DNA of 6,362 nt from Halobacteriales archaeon (GTDB lineage Archaea > Halobacteriota > Halobacteria > Halobacteriales > SKSH01). Both the position numbers and the translations under genes were made by a program. The stretch's first letter is position 1, and every line of letters begins with the position of its first letter. This document shows positions 5,214 through 6,362 of this stretch, piece by piece. The stretch covers positions 1 through 6,362 of the forward strand of contig SKSH01000077.1 of NCBI GenBank assembly GCA_007118075.1, written 5' to 3'. The notes under the pieces are model-generated. The model searched no databases and had not been told where the DNA came from. It saw only the letters and a program-made list of their open reading frames with translations.

Positions 5214-6194
5214 ATGGGGAACGCGGCTCTCAGAGAACTCGCCCATCTCGAATCAGTGTCATTCGACTCACTGAGTGGTCAGGTCGTAGCCATCGACGCC
5301 CATAACTGGCTGTATCGGTATCTGACGACGACGGTCAGATTCACCAATTCTGCATCGTACACGACCGCCGAAGGCGAGGAGGTCGCGAACCTCATCGGGA
5401 TCCTCCAGGGAGTTGCCAAGCTGGTCGAGGGATCGATCACGCCGATCTTCGTCTTCGATGGAACCCCCTCAACGCTGAAGGCCGATGAGATCAAACGACG
5501 AAAAGAAGCACGTGATGCGCGCGAGGTCGACCTCGCGGCGGCGAGAGACCGCGGTGATTTCACCGAGGTGGCGAGGCTCGAGTCACAGACGCAACGACTG
5601 ACCGATACCATCCAGCAGACGAGTCGTGTGCTCCTCAGTCACCTCGATATCGCGGTCGTCGAGGCACCAGCCGCCGGGGAAGCACAGGCCGCTCATATGA
5701 CCAAGCGTGGACTCGCCGACGCGGCTGGCTCAGAGGACTATGACACGATGCTGTTTGGCGCAGCTCGTACCCTTAGAGGGCTCACCAGCTCCGGCAAGGT
5801 CGAACGCCTTGACCTTGATGCAACCCTTGAATCGAACGGCCTCACCCTCGAACAGCTCATCGATGTGGCCATCCTCATCGGGACCGATTACAACGAGGGA
5901 CTCAGGGGGTTCGGTCCGAAAACAGCGGTCACCGCCATCAAGGACCATGGCGATCTCTGGAGTGTCCTCGATGTAGAGGGCAGAGCCATCGAGGGTGCTG
6001 ATCGTGTGAGAGATCTCTACCTCGACCCGCCAGTGGTCGAAGTCGACCTCGAACCGTCATTCCCCAAGCCGTCCATCGATGCAGTCCGCGAGTACGTAAC
6101 CGCTGAATGGGAGATCGATCCTACCGCCGTTGAACGGTCGATCGACCGCATCAAACAGGCCACCCAACAGACTGGCCTCGATCACTTCGGGTGA
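5214..6194 (+). CDS. fen: Flap endonuclease 1 (FEN-1/XPG family)
   Basis: A 326-residue structure-specific nuclease that removes 5' flaps in Okazaki fragment maturation and base excision repair, normally together with PCNA. The N-terminal MGNAALREL is needed for flap binding and sets the start at 5214; in-frame codons further upstream reach 5097 but run into the cspA promoter. Acidic metal ligands seen are D28 (VAIDAH), D82 (VFDG), E156 (GEAQAA), D175 and D177 (EDYDTMLFG) and D225 (GTDYN). The helical arch has the basic IKRRKEAR (93-100). A helix-hairpin-helix follows in GLRGFGPKTA (229-238). The C-terminal QTGLDHFG is a degenerate PCNA-binding box (Q-x-x-L-x-x-F). Odd: residue 154 is Ala in PAAGEAQAA, where family members have Glu (PSEGEAQAA or PAEGEAQAA), a catalytic-site ligand. 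Transcription probably starts at or near the ATG, as no SD is seen. Confidence 0.96.
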   Translation: MGNAALRELAHLESVSFDSLSGQVVAIDAHNWLYRYLTTTVRFTNSASYTTAEGEEVANLIGILQGVAKLVEGSITPIFVFDGTPSTLKADEIKRRKEARDAREVDLAAARDRGDFTEVARLESQTQRLTDTIQQTSRVLLSHLDIAVVEAPAAGEAQAAHMTKRGLADAAGSEDYDTMLFGAARTLRGLTSSGKVERLDLDATLESNGLTLEQLIDVAILIGTDYNEGLRGFGPKTAVTAIKDHGDLWSVLDVEGRAIEGADRVRDLYLDPPVVEVDLEPSFPKPSIDAVREYVTAEWEIDPTAVERSIDRIKQATQQTGLDHFG

Positions 6195-6210
6195 GGGTGG
6201 ATACCGGAGC

Positions 6211-6216
6211 CTTTAG
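6211..6216 (+). promoter_or_regulatory. TATA box of the fumarase gene
   Basis: CTTTAG in the 47-base gap after fen is centred about 28 bases before the ATG at 6242, the spacing of a leaderless haloarchaeal promoter. No Shine-Dalgarno is seen before the ATG. It indicates that the fumarase gene is transcribed separately from fen. Confidence 0.5.
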
Positions 6217-6241
6217 TGCCGCTGTGAGCGGATTCAGAGCT

Positions 6242-6362
6242 ATGACCGCGGACCATCGCATGGAGGCTGACAGTCTCGGTGAGATCGCCGTCCCTGATGA
6301 CGCCTACTGGGGGGCGCAGACCCAACGAGCATTGGAGAACTTCCCGATCTCCGGTGAGCCCG
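6242..6362 (+). CDS. fumC: Class II fumarate hydratase, N-terminal part (3' end outside window)
   Basis: Only the first 40 codons are present. RMEADSLGEIAVP (6-18) followed by YWGAQTQRALENFPISG (22-38) is the diagnostic N-terminus of iron-independent fumarase (R-x-E-x-D-x-x-G, then Y-x-G-A-Q-T-x-R-x-x-x-N-F), which interconverts fumarate and malate in the TCA cycle. The related aspartase and argininosuccinate lyase branches differ here: aspartase shares part of the GAQT motif, so it is the main alternative, but the NFPISG segment favours fumarase. ATG at 6242 fits a leaderless promoter. Confidence 0.9.
   Translation, partial: MTADHRMEADSLGEIAVPDDAYWGAQTQRALENFPISGEP

Overview
The window looks like a stretch of core chromosome from a halophilic archaeon (class Halobacteria). 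The encoded proteins are rich in Asp and Glu. The flap endonuclease begins MGNAALRELA, the cold-shock protein is a 64-residue haloarchaeal-type CspA, one gene matches a family I recall as haloarchaea-specific (DUF5793), and several genes have an archaeal TATA element about 27 bases before the start codon with no room for a leader. GC content, estimated from a few lines, is roughly 55-60 %, moderate for this group. CTAG is rare (4 copies by hand count), as expected in haloarchaea.

Layout, left to right: the 3' two-thirds of gyrA (+); arginase (-), overlapping the gyrA stop; a divergent 100-base promoter region with a strong TATA box and a perfect 12-bp palindrome; a winged-HTH regulator (+); a DUF5793 protein (-), convergent with it; a second divergent promoter region; a Trm9-like methyltransferase (+); tRNA-Gly(TCC) (+); a GNAT acetyltransferase (+); CspA (-), overlapping the GNAT stop; a third divergent promoter region; flap endonuclease 1 (+); and the first 40 codons of class II fumarase (+), cut by the window end.

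The genes are mostly housekeeping: DNA topology (gyrA), DNA repair and Okazaki fragment processing (fen), tRNA wobble modification plus a tRNA gene, arginine catabolism, the TCA cycle and an RNA chaperone. Packing is tight. Three convergent pairs meet with a 4-base overlap, a 5-base gap and a 4-base overlap, and the only non-coding stretches are promoter regions of about 35 to 115 bases. No mobile element, CRISPR array or integrase is visible, and I see no new multi-gene system.

The most interesting points are: (1) the flap endonuclease has Ala where the family has a catalytic metal-binding Glu; (2) a Trm9-like wobble-uridine methyltransferase gene lies 37 bases before a tRNA gene with a U34 anticodon (UCC), which is a plausible substrate; (3) the GNAT gene starts 18 bases after the tRNA, with no space for its own promoter but with a Shine-Dalgarno-like leader, suggesting a tRNA-mRNA transcript; (4) a palindrome between TATA box and start codon of the HTH gene looks like an autoregulatory operator.
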